From assembly GCF_000282595.1 (NCBI RefSeq), contig NZ_AKIZ01000038.1, forward strand, positions 62,001-126,000: a DNA stretch of 64,000 nt. The letters run 5' to 3'. The position numbers were made by a program, and so were the translations under genes. The notes beneath the pieces are model-generated. The model ran no database searches. It saw nothing but the letters and a program-made list of their open reading frames with translations, and had not been told where the DNA came from. Positions 43,771-53,983 of the stretch are shown here, piece after piece (the stretch's first letter is position 1; each line of letters begins with the position of its first letter). Source of the stretch: Phyllobacterium sp. YR531. GTDB lineage: Bacteria > Pseudomonadota > Alphaproteobacteria > Rhizobiales > Rhizobiaceae.

Positions 43771-44658
43771 CTACTCCAAATTCTGTATCTGCTCGCGCAA
43801 TTGATCCACAACCGCCTTCAGGTCAAGCCCTATGGTTGTGATCGATGCCGCGTTTGCCTTTGAGCAAAGTGTATTCGCTTCCCGGTTAAATTCCTGTGTC
43901 AGAAAATCGAGCTTGCGTCCGACGCCATTTCCATCGGCTAACAAGGCCCTCGCCGACGCCACATGCATCTCAAGGCGATCAAGCTCTTCCTGAATATCCG
44001 CCTTTGTTGCGAGAAAGGCGGCTTCCATATGCAGGCGTGATTCATCAAGTACTGGTGCGGCATCCAACAACAAAGCGACCTGTGCGGAAAGCCTGCTTTT
44101 TACGGCACCAATGGACCGGCTAGGATCGAGCTTTGCCTGTTCGACCAGTATTTCAACCGTGGAAACCTGCAACTTCAGTATTTCGCCGAGTACGCTTCCC
44201 TCTGCACGGCGATTTTCTGCAAGCTGCACCAGCGTTTCTTCGAGGACAGCCAGAGCAAAATCGTCAAGTTGCGCTTGTTCTTCGGCGGTCACGGCTTCCT
44301 GCGGCAACTCAAGCACCCCCCGCAATGCCATCAACCCCTCAGGCGTCGACGGAGCGAGATTGAATTCATCACGCAAGCGTCCGGCGATAGATGCCAGCTC
44401 CTCCAGCAATGGTCGATTCACAACAGGCTTTGCCACGCCTTCGGTCTTGTCGACAGTCAGAGCAGCCTGAAAATTACCGCGCTTGAAATGTTGGCCAAAA
44501 AGCGCACGCGCCTTCTGATCAATTGCTTCAAAACCCGATGGGAGCCGGAACCGTACATCCAGCCCCTTTCCGTTTACGGACTTGATTTCCCACGAAATCT
44601 GGACTCCGGAATACACTCGGAGGTGACGGGCAAATCCCGTCATGCTCTGCAATGACAT
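43771..44658 (-). CDS. YicC family protein (endoribonuclease)
   Basis: A 295-residue YicC protein. The N-terminal domain starts [11 protein letters not shown] and holds [17 protein letters not shown]. The C-terminal DUF1732 domain ends in the family signature [49 protein letters not shown]-type block (about 245-295). E. coli YicC is an RNase that acts on the RyhB small RNA; that activity here is inference. It lies 31 bases behind mltG and two bases before gmk. Confidence 0.93.
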   Translation of the reverse strand: MSLQSMTGFARHLRVYSGVQISWEIKSVNGKGLDVRFRLPSGFEAIDQKARALFGQHFKRGNFQAALTVDKTEGVAKPVVNRPLLEELASIAGRLRDEFNLAPSTPEGLMALRGVLELPQEAVTAEEQAQLDDFALAVLEETLVQLAENRRAEGSVLGEILKLQVSTVEILVEQAKLDPSRSIGAVKSRLSAQVALLLDAAPVLDESRLHMEAAFLATKADIQEELDRLEMHVASARALLADGNGVGRKLDFLTQEFNREANTLCSKANAASITTIGLDLKAVVDQLREQIQNLE

Positions 44659-44689
44659 ATGCCCCCCTTACGCCGGCGCTGGTAGCCGA

Positions 44690-45895
44690 TTAGTTTGCGA
44701 CACCATTTTCAACAGGCACGGCGTTCTTATCGCCAGTGGCTGCTTTGGCCGCTTCATCAAGCCTGTTTTTTTCGACTTCGCGCCAGCGTTTCACGTTCTC
44801 ATTATGCTCTTCAAGCGTTGCAGCAAAAACGTGTCCACCAGTACCATCGGCGACAAAATACAGATCTTTCGTCTGTGATGGATGCGCTACGGCTTCAAGA
44901 GCGTCACGACCGGGATTGGCGATAGGACCAGGCGGGAGACCATTGATCGTATAGGTATTGTAAGGTGTCGGCTTCTCAATGTCGGACTTGAGAATTGAAC
45001 GGTCAGCGGGACGGCCCTTACCACCGAAAAGGCCATAGAGGATCGTCGGGTCCGATTGCAGCCGCATACGCTTGTTGAGGCGATTGATGAAAACGGACGC
45101 AACACGTGGACGCTCGTCGGCTTTGCCTGTCTCTTTTTCAACAATTGATGCAAGCGTCACAAATTCTTCAATCGTTTTCAAAGGCACCGCCGGATCGCGG
45201 CGCTCCCAGATATCTTCCACCAGCTTCTTCTGGTCCGCCTGCATTTTCTTTACGAGTTCTTCACGGGTTGTACCGCGCGAGAAGCGCATCGTATTGGCGA
45301 AAAGCGAACCCTCACTTGGCTGAACGGACGGAAGATTGCCGGTCAGGACATCATCTTCGCTGAGGCGCTGGAATATCTGCTCGACAGTTAGGCCCTCGGG
45401 TACGGTAAGGGAATGCAGAACCGATTTGCCGCTCCGCAGCAGCTCCATGATTTCGCGCATGGATGCCTGCGCCTTTATCTCGTACTCACCAGCCTTCATA
45501 TCGCCCTGATAGCCGTAAGCCTGCACGCCATATTTGAACACGCGCGCATCCGAGATAATACCGCGACGCTCAAGGCCATCGGCAATTTCAACGATGCCTG
45601 AACCACTCTTGACAACATAATTGGTTGTAACGTCTGTCGGGCCAGCCTCGTTAAACTCCACCTTGCCAAAATATACGACAGCCGCGGCAGCAAGCACCAC
45701 CAAAACCACCAGTGACAGCATGAAGTTTGCAAAAACGACGATCTGGCTGCGTGCGCGGCGGGAGCGGCGCTTGGGTGCGGGAGGTGGCGTGCCGGGTTCC
45801 GGACGCAAGGCTTCGGATGCCGATTGCGGAACAATGGGCTTGCGCTCCGGTGCACCGGAACTGTTTGTCTCTCCAGATTGCTGATCTGAACTCAC
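44690..45895 (-). CDS. mltG: Endolytic murein transglycosylase MltG
   Basis: MltG cuts newly made glycan strands and so ends their growth. The 401-residue protein has a cytoplasmic, proline- and basic-rich front, one membrane helix (FANFMLSLVVLVVLAAAAVVYF), a LysM-like part, and the YceG domain with the catalytic glutamate in SIVEKETGKADERPRVASVFINRL and RLQSDPTILYG. I chose GTG 45895, which has GAGG seven bases upstream; ATG 45913 and GTG 45937 lack a ribosome site. It leads the mltG-yicC-gmk run. Confidence 0.93.
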   Translation of the reverse strand: MSSDQQSGETNSSGAPERKPIVPQSASEALRPEPGTPPPAPKRRSRRARSQIVVFANFMLSLVVLVVLAAAAVVYFGKVEFNEAGPTDVTTNYVVKSGSGIVEIADGLERRGIISDARVFKYGVQAYGYQGDMKAGEYEIKAQASMREIMELLRSGKSVLHSLTVPEGLTVEQIFQRLSEDDVLTGNLPSVQPSEGSLFANTMRFSRGTTREELVKKMQADQKKLVEDIWERRDPAVPLKTIEEFVTLASIVEKETGKADERPRVASVFINRLNKRMRLQSDPTILYGLFGGKGRPADRSILKSDIEKPTPYNTYTINGLPPGPIANPGRDALEAVAHPSQTKDLYFVADGTGGHVFAATLEEHNENVKRWREVEKNRLDEAAKAATGDKNAVPVENGVAN

Positions 45896-46035
45896 GCAAG
45901 CACCTCGGGACATATTATCGGTTATTTTGCCGCGCACCCCCGGTGAACACTAGAGAAGCGGCAACTTTGCAAATGGCGCTATAGCCCAGCTCAAATCAAA
46001 GATGATTCAGGCACTATGCGCTAAAATCGACTGTA

Positions 46036-46068
46036 ATATGGCGAAGGCATCAGGTGCTTTCGCCATAT
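46036..46068 (-). terminator. Terminator-like hairpin downstream of fabF
   Basis: ATATGGCGAAGGC and GCTTTCGCCATAT form a 13-pair stem with one G-T and a seven-base loop, just past the fabF stop (46075). The T-run after it on the minus strand is broken (ATTACAGTCGATTTT). Confidence 0.6.
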
Positions 46069-46074
46069 CTCCAA

Positions 46075-47337
46075 TCACTGTTGATAACGCCGCAAGACAA
46101 GCGATGCGTTAGTCCCGCCAAACCCGAAGGAGTTCGACAGAGCAATATCAATCTTGCGTTCGCGCGCCTTGTGCGGAACGAGATCGATTTTCGTTTCAAC
46201 GGACGGATTGTCCAGATTGAGCGTTGGTGGCGCAATGTTGTCGCGGATTGCCAAAGCACAAAAGATTGCCTCGGTTGAACCGGCAGCGCCAAGCAAATGG
46301 CCAATTGACGATTTTGTGGACGACATCGAGATTTTCGATGCGGAGTCGCCAACGACCCGTTCTACTGCACCCAGCTCAATCGTATCGGCCATTGTCGATG
46401 TGCCGTGCGAATTGATGTAGTCGACGTCAGCAGGGGTGATGCCTGCGCGCTTGAGAGCCATTTCCATGGAGCGCTGTGCACCCTCACCGCTCTCGGAAGG
46501 CGCGGTGATGTGATAGGCATCACCGGAAAGACCATAGCCAATAACTTCTGCGTAAATCTTGGCACCGCGAGCCAGCGCGTGGTCCAGTTCCTCGAGCACA
46601 ACAATACCGGCGCCCTCGCCCATGACAAACCCATCACGGTCTCTGTCATATGGCCGCGAAGCCGCAGTAGGATCATCATTCCGTTCAGTGGAAAGCGCCT
46701 TGCAAGCGGCAAAACCGGCAAGCGAGATTCGGCTGACAGGTGATTCAGTACCACCTGCAACCATCAGGTCCGCATCACCAAAAGCAATCAGACGAGCCGC
46801 ATCACCAATGGCGTGTGCGCCTGTCGAGCAAGCGGTAACCACAGAATGGTTTGGACCGCGTAGCTTGTGCTTGATCGAAACCTGGCCAGACGCCAGATTG
46901 ATCAGACGACCCGGAATGAAGAAGGGAGAAATACGGCGTGGACCTTTGTCGCGCAGCGTATAACCAGCCTCGACAATGCCTTCCAGACCGCCAATACCCG
47001 AACCGATAAGAACGCCCGTGCGGATTTGATCTTCGTCGCTTTCCGGTGCCCATTTGGCATCGGCCAGCGCCTGATCGGCAGCTGCAACAGCATAAATAAT
47101 AAATGGATCAACCTTGCGCTGGTCCTTTGGCTCCATCCATTCATCAGGATTGAATGTGCCATCTGTGCCGTCACCGACCGGAATGCGGCAGGCGATCTTG
47201 CAGGGCAAATCTTCGACATCGAATTCAGTAACGCGACGGGCGCCGCTCTGGCCGGCCAAAAGCCGTGACCAAGTGAGCTCAACACCGGATGCGAGAGGAG
47301 AAACCAGCCCAAGGCCGGTTATGACAACGCGCCTCAT
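46075..47337 (-). CDS. fabF: 3-oxoacyl-ACP synthase II
   Basis: FabF lengthens acyl-ACP by condensing it with malonyl-ACP. The 420-residue protein has the condensing-enzyme triad: the cysteine in TACSTGAHAIGDA (C170), the histidine in NSHGTSTMAD, and the histidine in TKSSIGHLLGAAGSTEA. It also has the C-terminal NSFGFGGTNASLV. It follows acpP by 108 bases on the same strand. Confidence 0.97.
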   Translation of the reverse strand: MRRVVITGLGLVSPLASGVELTWSRLLAGQSGARRVTEFDVEDLPCKIACRIPVGDGTDGTFNPDEWMEPKDQRKVDPFIIYAVAAADQALADAKWAPESDEDQIRTGVLIGSGIGGLEGIVEAGYTLRDKGPRRISPFFIPGRLINLASGQVSIKHKLRGPNHSVVTACSTGAHAIGDAARLIAFGDADLMVAGGTESPVSRISLAGFAACKALSTERNDDPTAASRPYDRDRDGFVMGEGAGIVVLEELDHALARGAKIYAEVIGYGLSGDAYHITAPSESGEGAQRSMEMALKRAGITPADVDYINSHGTSTMADTIELGAVERVVGDSASKISMSSTKSSIGHLLGAAGSTEAIFCALAIRDNIAPPTLNLDNPSVETKIDLVPHKARERKIDIALSNSFGFGGTNASLVLRRYQQ

Positions 47338-47445
47338 GGCCGATCCTTAATTATCATATGCGACATGGTTGTATCCCTTGAACGCATGAATGAGAAAGGC
47401 TTTACGCCGTTTCTGTCACTCATGCGCTGCCAGGCATAACAAAAA

Positions 47446-47682
47446 TCAGGCTTGTGCTTTGTCGATGAACTTGACGGCATCGCCGACAGTCAAAATCGTT
47501 TCAGCAGCATCATCCGGAATTTCAACGCCGAATTCTTCTTCAAAAGCCATCACGAGCTCGACAGTATCAAGGCTGTCTGCGCCCAGATCGTCGATGAAGC
47601 TCGCACCATCGGTGACTTTCTCGGCATCAACGCCCAGATGTTCAATAACGATTTTCTTGACGCGTTCTGCAGTATCACTCAT
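47446..47682 (-). CDS. acpP: Acyl carrier protein
   Basis: AcpP carries growing fatty acids on a phosphopantetheine arm. The 78-residue acidic protein has the attachment serine in [20 protein letters not shown] (S37). The start [18 protein letters not shown] is classical. It is flanked by fabG (290 bases upstream) and fabF. The gap upstream (47683-47971) should hold its own promoter, as is usual for this highly expressed gene. Confidence 0.98.
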   Translation of the reverse strand: MSDTAERVKKIVIEHLGVDAEKVTDGASFIDDLGADSLDTVELVMAFEEEFGVEIPDDAAETILTVGDAVKFIDKAQA

Positions 47683-47971
47683 GTGGAAACCTCAACCTGT
47701 TTGTTTTTCCCTATGCCTTGGTTAGCGGCACGGATGACTCTAATCAAGCAATAAGATGGTAATTCAGTGCTGTTTAACAGCTAAAACACCAACCCCTGCG
47801 GCTTATTCCTTGCGGAATTTCTTGGGCATCTAATCGATTTGGCAAATCGCTTCAATGCCACAACTGGTGCGCGACTTATCACGCTTTATTCTTGGCCTCA
47901 ATCTCATAAATGTGATTGGGACAGTTACTCCATCCAATAGCTGGCCACGCAGCGGTGCCCAGTCTGGCTGG

Positions 47972-48709
47972 TCAGATCATTGCCATGCCACCATTTACAT
48001 GGATTGTCTGGCCCGTCACATAGGCAGCTTCGTTGCTGGCGAGATAGACGACTGACGATGCGATCTCGTCGCCTGTGCCCATCCGGCGCATGGGAATGGC
48101 TGACATGATGCCCTCCTTCTGCTTCTCGTTGAGCTTGTCCGTCATGGCTGATTCGATGAAACCTGGAGCAACGCAGTTCACAGTAACATTGCGGCTGGCG
48201 ATTTCCTGCGCAAGCGACTTGGAGAAGCCGATCAAACCGGCTTTTGACGCAACGTAGTTTGTCTGGCCGGGATTTCCGGTAACACCGACAATGGATGTAA
48301 TGTTGATAATGCGGCCAAAACGGCGGCGCATCATCGGGTGTGTCAACTCACGAGTAAGGCGGAATACGGCGGTCAGATTGACCTCCAGAACATTATCCCA
48401 ATCTGCGTCGCTCATGCGGACAAACAGACCATCCTTGGTAATACCGGCATTATTGACGAGGATTTCAACGCCTTCCAGATCAGCTTCCGCTTTTTCACCC
48501 AATGCCTTGACTTCATCGCGGCTGGAAAGATTTGCCGGGAAAATCTTCACGCGATCGCCAAGTTCGGTAGCCAGTGCCTCCAGCTTTTCAACGCGCGTGC
48601 CATGCAAACCAACGATTGCGCCTTGGGCGTGCAGTGCGCGTGCAATAGCTTCACCAATACCACCAGTTGCGCCCGTAATAAGAGCCTTGCGGCCAGTAAG
48701 GTCAAACAT
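47972..48709 (-). CDS. fabG: 3-oxoacyl-ACP reductase
   Basis: FabG reduces 3-oxoacyl-ACP with NADPH. The 245-residue SDR has GATGGIGEAIARAL (cofactor loop), VNNAGITKDG, the catalytic serine and YVASK tyrosine/lysine, and the end VTGQTIHVNGGMAMI. I chose the ATG at 48709 (MFDLTGRKALIT), with GGAATGGGCA upstream; the longer frame has no family support. It follows fabD by 26 bases. Confidence 0.96.
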   Translation of the reverse strand: MFDLTGRKALITGATGGIGEAIARALHAQGAIVGLHGTRVEKLEALATELGDRVKIFPANLSSRDEVKALGEKAEADLEGVEILVNNAGITKDGLFVRMSDADWDNVLEVNLTAVFRLTRELTHPMMRRRFGRIINITSIVGVTGNPGQTNYVASKAGLIGFSKSLAQEIASRNVTVNCVAPGFIESAMTDKLNEKQKEGIMSAIPMRRMGTGDEIASSVVYLASNEAAYVTGQTIHVNGGMAMI

Positions 48710-48735
48710 TGCCCATTCCTTTATTCCAGTGTTTA

Positions 48736-49680
48736 TCAAGCATTCAGAGCGACTAAAGCCGCATCGATATCTTCCGGCGTCCCAACAGCTACACCGGAAA
48801 TGTCTTTATTGATACGGCGTGCAAGCCCGGTGAGCACCTTCCCTGCGCCAATTTCATAAAGTGTCGTTACACCATTGGCACCGAACCATTCAACCGTTTC
48901 ACGCCAGCGAACCTGTCCGGTCACCTGCTCTACAAGCAAGTTGGCAATTTCTTCGGCAGATGTCACAGGCGCAGCCCGTACATTGGCAATCAGCGGAACG
49001 ATCGGATCGTGCTTTGCAACGGTTGCAAGGGCATCGCGCATCGCATCGGCAGCAGGTGCCATCAAAGCCGAGTGAAACGGTGCAGACACCGGCAGCATGA
49101 TTGCGCGCTTGGCACCCTTGGCGGAGGTCAGCGCTGCTGCCGCTTCTACGGAAGCCTTCGCTCCGGAAATGACCAGCTGGCCGCCGCCATTATCATTGGC
49201 AATCTGCACAGGACCGTGGGCAGATGCCTCGGCGCACACCGCTGCGACATCCGCATGTTCAAGCCCGATGATCGCTGCCATAGCGCCCTGACCTGCAGGA
49301 ACAGCCTTCTGCATCGCATTGCCGCGAATACGCAAAAGCCTTGCTGTATCGGCAAGCGAGAATGTACCGGCAGCACAAAGTGCGGAATATTCGCCGAGCG
49401 AATGACCTGCGACGAAAGAAACCTTGTCTTTAAGGGATACGCCTTTGGACTCCAGCACGCGAATGACCGCGATGGACACGGCCATCAATGCGGGCTGCGC
49501 ATTGGCGGTGAGTGTCAATGTTTCCTCCGGGCCCTCCCAGATAATGGAAGACAGCTTTTCGCCCAGAGCCTCATCCACCTCATTGAAGACAGCCTTCGCT
49601 TCCGCGAAATTATCGGCTAGCGCCTTGCCCATACCGACTGCCTGACTTCCCTGTCCGGGAAAGGTGAATGCTATAGACAT
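48736..49680 (-). CDS. fabD: Malonyl-CoA--ACP transacylase
   Basis: FabD moves malonyl from CoA to ACP. The 314-residue protein has AFTFPGQGSQAVGMGK at the front, the nucleophile in AGHSLGEYSALCAAG, and the histidine in VSAPFHSALM. I chose ATG 49680 (MSIAFTFPGQGSQ), seven bases behind GGAGG; an in-frame start ten codons earlier adds an unrelated front. It is first in the fabD-fabG-acpP-fabF set. Confidence 0.96.
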   Translation of the reverse strand: MSIAFTFPGQGSQAVGMGKALADNFAEAKAVFNEVDEALGEKLSSIIWEGPEETLTLTANAQPALMAVSIAVIRVLESKGVSLKDKVSFVAGHSLGEYSALCAAGTFSLADTARLLRIRGNAMQKAVPAGQGAMAAIIGLEHADVAAVCAEASAHGPVQIANDNGGGQLVISGAKASVEAAAALTSAKGAKRAIMLPVSAPFHSALMAPAADAMRDALATVAKHDPIVPLIANVRAAPVTSAEEIANLLVEQVTGQVRWRETVEWFGANGVTTLYEIGAGKVLTGLARRINKDISGVAVGTPEDIDAALVALNA

Positions 49681-50073
49681 GGAAATGCCTCCAAATGAAA
49701 CCTGGCTCAATAGTGCCGCGCGGTGTGCCTATCAGCAAGCGCGAAGTCAAGCTTTGATGCGGTTCCGAAACTCTGGAAGCCACATTTCTACTTAGCTAAA
49801 GCGAGAAAAATGCCCTAATATCAGGAAACTCGCGCCGCCGGGTTGCTTCTTGCGCCTTTTGCCCGTATAGAGCGCCCGTTCATTGCTCGGCGTCAGCTGG
49901 GGGCTGAACGGAGGGCCGGATTTCGATCCGTCGGAGCGAAAAGCTTCAGCCTCCCGTGTCTCCTCTCTCGATCGTCTCCATACGCGTCCTTTCTTCGCCG
50001 TTCAACGGCCTGAGAGATTCGCAGAGGTTCATCCGTTGGCCCGGGCAATACTAACGAAGAAAGGCAAAGACAA
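49681..50073. other. Divergent intergenic region between fabD and rpsF
   Basis: No gene is seen in these 393 bases. They hold the leftward fabD promoter and the rightward rpsF promoter with a long leader. The leader has a tight hairpin, CGGAT-TTCG-ATCCG at 49917-49930, inside a GC-rich stretch. Ribosomal protein leaders for S6-S18 exist in many bacteria, but I could not match the known S6:S18 site here. Confidence 0.5.
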
Positions 50074-50499
50074 ATGGCTCTTTATGAACATGTGTTCCTT
50101 GCTCGACAGGACATTTCGCAGCAGCAGGTCGATGCGCTTGTAGAACAGTACAAGGGTATCATCGAGACCAATGGCGGCACAGTCGGGCGTATCGAAAGCT
50201 GGGGGCTCCGCGCTCTCACATATCGCATCAACAAGAACCGCAAGGCGTATTACTCGCTTCTGAACATCACTGCTCCTGCAGCAGCTGTTGCAGAACTTGA
50301 GCGCCAGCAGCGCATCAATGAAGACGTCCTGCGTTTCATGACGATCCGCGTTGAAGAGCACGAGGAAGGCCAGTCGGCCATGCTCGCTCGCCGTGACGAT
50401 CGCCGCGATCGTGACGACAACAAGTTCGGTGGCCGTGATGACGACCGCCCGCGTCGCCCACGCCGTCCACGTGACGAAGCCGGTGAAGGAGCAGAATAA
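50074..50499 (+). CDS. rpsF: 30S ribosomal protein S6
   Basis: S6 pairs with S18 on the small subunit platform. The 141-residue protein begins [20 protein letters not shown] and has the core [21 protein letters not shown]. The last 40 residues are a long charged tail rich in Arg and Asp ([19 protein letters not shown]), common in alphaproteobacterial S6 and absent from E. coli. AAGGC-type sequence lies before the ATG. Its stop shares a base with the rpsR start. Confidence 0.97.
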   Translation: MALYEHVFLARQDISQQQVDALVEQYKGIIETNGGTVGRIESWGLRALTYRINKNRKAYYSLLNITAPAAAVAELERQQRINEDVLRFMTIRVEEHEEGQSAMLARRDDRRDRDDNKFGGRDDDRPRRPRRPRDEAGEGAE

Positions 50500-50747
50500 T
50501 GGTTGATATCAATCAGATCCCGACCCGCCGTCCGTTCCATCGTCGTCGCAAGACCTGCCCGTTCTCGGGTGCGAATGCTCCGAAGATCGACTACAAGGAC
50601 GTAAAGCTCCTGTCGCGCTACATTTCAGAGCGTGGCAAGATCGTTCCTTCGCGTATTACAGCTGTTAGCCAGAAGAAGCAGCGCGAACTCGCTCAGGCGA
50701 TCAAGCGTGCACGTTTCCTCGGCCTTCTGCCATACGTTGTGAAGTAA
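50499..50747 (+). CDS. rpsR: 30S ribosomal protein S18
   Basis: The 82-residue protein carries [34 protein letters not shown]-type sequence and the end [14 protein letters not shown], as expected for S18. It binds next to S6 and its start overlaps rpsF by one base (TAATG), so the pair is made together. A hairpin follows. Confidence 0.98.
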   Translation: MVDINQIPTRRPFHRRRKTCPFSGANAPKIDYKDVKLLSRYISERGKIVPSRITAVSQKKQRELAQAIKRARFLGLLPYVVK

Positions 50748-50755
50748 TATTGATT

Positions 50756-50782
50756 GAAGGCGGCAATCTGATTGCCGCCTTC
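50756..50782 (+). terminator. Hairpin downstream of rpsR
   Basis: GAAGGCGGCAAT and ATTGCCGCCTTC form a perfect 12-pair stem with loop CTG. No T-run follows, so it may be a processing or partial termination site between rpsR and the DUF2232 gene. Confidence 0.6.
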
Positions 50783-50902
50783 GTCTCCAATTGAAATACA
50801 CCTGCCGCGATGGGCGCGGATGTGGTGAGAAACAAAACCCAAGTTGAGGCAACGGTTTAAAAACCACCTCTAACTGCTTATGCAAGCAGGACAGCGAGCG
50901 AA

Positions 50903-51874
50903 ATGTTACCTACAGCAAAAGATTTTGGCGTTGGAGTATTGGCGGGGCTTGCAGCCGCGCTGCTCTCGATTGGTGTTATCGCCCAGTCGACGCTCGCCAT
51001 GGCATTGCTGCTGTTCTCTCCCCTTCCCATTTTTGTCGCAGCGCTCGGCTGGGGTACTGCTAGCGGTTTTATCGCAGCATTATCAATGGCAGTTATCGTG
51101 TCAGTTATTGCCGCACCAACAGCTGCGCTCGTTCTTGTTCTGATCATCGCCCTTCCTGCGGCAGCTGCGGCCTATTTTACAGGCCTTGCGCGCCCTGCCT
51201 CTGAAGTTGGCGGCCCAAGCGACGCCTATGTCTGGTACCCCCTTGCCGACACACTTTTGCGGCTGGCGCTGATTGTAGCAGCCGCTTTCATCGCGATTGG
51301 CATGCTGATTGGTTATGGCGATGAGTTTGCCGCGGCACTTATCAAATCCCTTGGTCAGCAGCTCACAGCTACCAACCCACAACTCGCGCCAAATGCAGAA
51401 GTTGCGCAGGGACTTGCTGAATTCGTTGTACGCGCACTCCCTGCAATACAGCCCGCTGTATGGGTCATTCTGATCGTTGCAAATCTGTACATGGCCCTGC
51501 GGCTGACGGCAGCTTCGGGCAAATTGCGCCGTCCGAAGGATGACTGGCCGCGTGCATTGCGCATGCCCCGGGCTGGTCTTTTTGTTTTTGCGATTGCATG
51601 TGCGGCATGCTTTTTGCCGGGCGGTCTTGGCTATGCTGCCACTGCGATTGCCGGAGCGCTTGGTGCGGGCTTCATGCTCTCAGGCTTTGCAATCCTCCAT
51701 ACCAGGACTCGCGGTGCACCCTGGCGGCCGGTTGCTCTATGGCTGGCCTACCTCGCGGTCATCATTTTCACATTCACACTTTTCTTCTTTCTTGTGGCCG
51801 GTTTGTTCGACACATCGCGTAGCGCCCCGGTCTCGAAGGCAGGAAATAATACTCCACGCAGCAATGACAATTGA
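50903..51874 (+). CDS. DUF2232 family membrane protein
   Basis: A 323-residue protein with about eight membrane helices, matching the DUF2232 (YybS-like) pattern. It starts [24 protein letters not shown], and its helices are separated by short loops such as [24 protein letters not shown]. Proteins of this family occur beside rpsR and rplI in alphaproteobacteria and beside similar genes in Bacillus. The function is unknown; some relatives look like S components of vitamin transporters. The stop lies 26 bases before rplI. Confidence 0.85.
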   Translation: MLPTAKDFGVGVLAGLAAALLSIGVIAQSTLAMALLLFSPLPIFVAALGWGTASGFIAALSMAVIVSVIAAPTAALVLVLIIALPAAAAAYFTGLARPASEVGGPSDAYVWYPLADTLLRLALIVAAAFIAIGMLIGYGDEFAAALIKSLGQQLTATNPQLAPNAEVAQGLAEFVVRALPAIQPAVWVILIVANLYMALRLTAASGKLRRPKDDWPRALRMPRAGLFVFAIACAACFLPGGLGYAATAIAGALGAGFMLSGFAILHTRTRGAPWRPVALWLAYLAVIIFTFTLFFFLVAGLFDTSRSAPVSKAGNNTPRSNDN

Positions 51875-51900
51875 AGACACTAACGAATAAGGAAACTCAA

Positions 51901-52470
51901 ATGGACGTTATTCTACTAGAACGCATCGGCCGCCTCGGTCAGATGGGTGACACAGTCAAGGTCAAGGACGGCTTTGCTCGTAACTTCCTTCTGCCGCAGG
52001 GCAAGGCTCTTCGTGCCAACGAAGCCAACAAGAAGAAGTTCGAAGGCCAGCGCGCTCAGCTCGAAGCACGCAACCTCGAACGCAAGACAGAAGCTCAGGC
52101 AATTGCTGACAAGCTTGATGGCAAGTCATTCGTAGCAGTTCGTTCTGCCGGTGAAACCGGTCAGCTGTACGGTTCAGTTTCGACCCGCGACATTGCCGAC
52201 CTGATCACAGCAGAAGGCTTCTCACTCAACCGTAACCAGGTTGAACTGAACACACCGATCAAGACAATCGGCCTGCACAAGATCGTTCTTTCGCTTCATC
52301 CTGAAGTTGAAGCAACAGTAACAATCAACATTGCACGTACTGCTGATGAAGCAGAGCGTCAGGTTAAGGGTGAAGATCTTACTTCTGCCGAAGCAATTTA
52401 TGGCATTGAAGAAACTCCACTTTCGGACGAATTCTTTGATGAAGACGAAGACGGCGAAGAAAACGCCTAA
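51901..52470 (+). CDS. rplI: 50S ribosomal protein L9
   Basis: L9 is a two-domain protein at the base of the L1 stalk. The 189-residue protein has the N-terminal domain [36 protein letters not shown], a long linking helix, and the C-terminal domain ([14 protein letters not shown]). The end is an acidic tail ([10 protein letters not shown]) beyond the E. coli length. AAGGAAA lies before the ATG at 51901. A strong terminator follows. Confidence 0.97.
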   Translation: MDVILLERIGRLGQMGDTVKVKDGFARNFLLPQGKALRANEANKKKFEGQRAQLEARNLERKTEAQAIADKLDGKSFVAVRSAGETGQLYGSVSTRDIADLITAEGFSLNRNQVELNTPIKTIGLHKIVLSLHPEVEATVTINIARTADEAERQVKGEDLTSAEAIYGIEETPLSDEFFDEDEDGEENA

Positions 52471-52520
52471 TTTAAAGAAGATACAAAGCACTCGAAAGAG
52501 TTGTTTTTGTTTATTAAAAG

Positions 52521-52549
52521 TACCCGGCAGCTATGCCGGGTATTTTTTT
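52521..52549 (+). terminator. Terminator after rplI
   Basis: TACCCGGCA and TGCCGGGTA form a perfect nine-pair stem with loop GCTA, followed by seven T bases. It ends the rpsF-rpsR-DUF2232-rplI operon. Confidence 0.95.
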
Positions 52550-52658
52550 GCTTTTCAGATTAAAAAAATCAATTAGATTTATTGAGTCCCATGCCCGACC
52601 ACGGCTCGTCTCCCGAGCCCCGCAATGGCCGAGCTCTATCGTCTGATGGAGATTGTTC

Positions 52659-53939
52659 ATGAATGCACTTCTACGCGCCGCACTTTCGCGGATGATTCAC
52701 ACTGGAACTTTGAAAATAACTGACTCAGCCGGCAAAACCCGCACATTTGGTGACGGAACCGGCGAGGAATTCCACTTCCGTATCAATACTGCAGCAGCAG
52801 AACGTCGGATCGCGTTTGATCCCTCCCTGCATTTTGCTGAAGCCTATATGAACAGCGAGATCGATGTTCTGCAGGGGGATATCTACGATGTCCTGAAGTT
52901 GATCTTCGAAAATACAGGAGCTACAGCAGCCAAGGAACCTTGGATGCTTGCACTGGAAGGCATCCGCCGTGCCACGCGGCGTCTGCATCAGATGAACAAT
53001 CTGACACGTGCCTCCAGCAATGTGCAGCGGCACTATGATCTTTCTGAAGATTTGTACCGGCTGTTCCTTGATACTGACATGCAGTATTCCTGCGCCTATT
53101 TCGAAAGGCCGGACGCAACGCTGGAGGAAGCGCAACTCGCCAAGAAACGCCATATAGCTGCAAAATTGCTGGTCGAGAAGGGTCACAAGACGCTCGATAT
53201 CGGCTGCGGCTGGGGCGGAATGGGGCTCTATCTTGCGAGACATCTCGAAGCCAATGTCACAGGCGTTACCCTCTCCCAGGAACAGCACGGCATTGCCAAC
53301 AAGCGCGCGTTCGAAGAAGGCCTTTCTTCACAGGCACAGTTCAACCTGCAGGATTACCGTACCATCAACGACAGTTTCGACCGGATCGTTTCGGTTGGAA
53401 TGTTCGAACATGTTGGAATCGGTCACTTTTCCGAGTATTTCCAGCACACAGCCCGCCTGTTGAAGAAGGATGGCGTATTCCTGCTGCATTCCATCGGCCG
53501 TTCGGATGGACCTTCCTATACGAATGCGTTCATACAGAAATACATCTTCCCCGGTGGCTATATCCCTGCCCTGTCGGAAGTGCTTCCGCATATCGAAAAG
53601 GCTGGTCTTTACGTCACGGATATCGAGATCCTGCGTCTTCACTATGCCGATACACTGCGCATCTGGCGTGAGCGCTTCATGGCAAATCGCGACAGAGCAA
53701 AGGCGATCTACGATGAAAGATTCTGTCGCATGTGGGAATTCTATCTCGCGGCATCGGAATCAGCATTCCGCTGGCAGAACCTGATGGTGTTCCAGATTCA
53801 GTTGGCACATCGGCAGGAAGCTGTGCCGTTCACCCGAAACTATATTGAGCAGGAAGAAAAGCGGCTCAAGCGGCTGGAGTGCGAACGAAGCTCTGCAAAC
53901 AGTCAGGTGAAAACGCAGGAATCAATTGCTGGAAGGTGA
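52659..53939 (+). CDS. cfa: Cyclopropane-fatty-acyl-phospholipid synthase
   Basis: Cfa adds a methylene group from SAM across double bonds of membrane lipid chains. The 426-residue protein has an N-terminal lipid-binding part and a methyltransferase part: QRHYDLSEDLYRLFLDTDMQYSCAYF, the SAM loop LDIGCGWGGMGLYLAR, and SVGMFEHVG. LHSIGRSDGPS and PGGYIPALSE complete it. I chose ATG 52659, with GGAGATT upstream. A possible promoter lies in the gap after the rplI terminator. The IS110-type element is inserted some 40 bases behind its stop. Confidence 0.95.
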   Translation: MNALLRAALSRMIHTGTLKITDSAGKTRTFGDGTGEEFHFRINTAAAERRIAFDPSLHFAEAYMNSEIDVLQGDIYDVLKLIFENTGATAAKEPWMLALEGIRRATRRLHQMNNLTRASSNVQRHYDLSEDLYRLFLDTDMQYSCAYFERPDATLEEAQLAKKRHIAAKLLVEKGHKTLDIGCGWGGMGLYLARHLEANVTGVTLSQEQHGIANKRAFEEGLSSQAQFNLQDYRTINDSFDRIVSVGMFEHVGIGHFSEYFQHTARLLKKDGVFLLHSIGRSDGPSYTNAFIQKYIFPGGYIPALSEVLPHIEKAGLYVTDIEILRLHYADTLRIWRERFMANRDRAKAIYDERFCRMWEFYLAASESAFRWQNLMVFQIQLAHRQEAVPFTRNYIEQEEKRLKRLECERSSANSQVKTQESIAGR

Positions 53940-53983
53940 TTAAATCCTACGTGTCTTGAGTGGAACCAACCATTTCTCCGTCA

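Noticed and set aside
52521-52549. Possible small RNA at the rplI 3' end
   Set aside because: A simple intrinsic terminator explains the stem and T-run.
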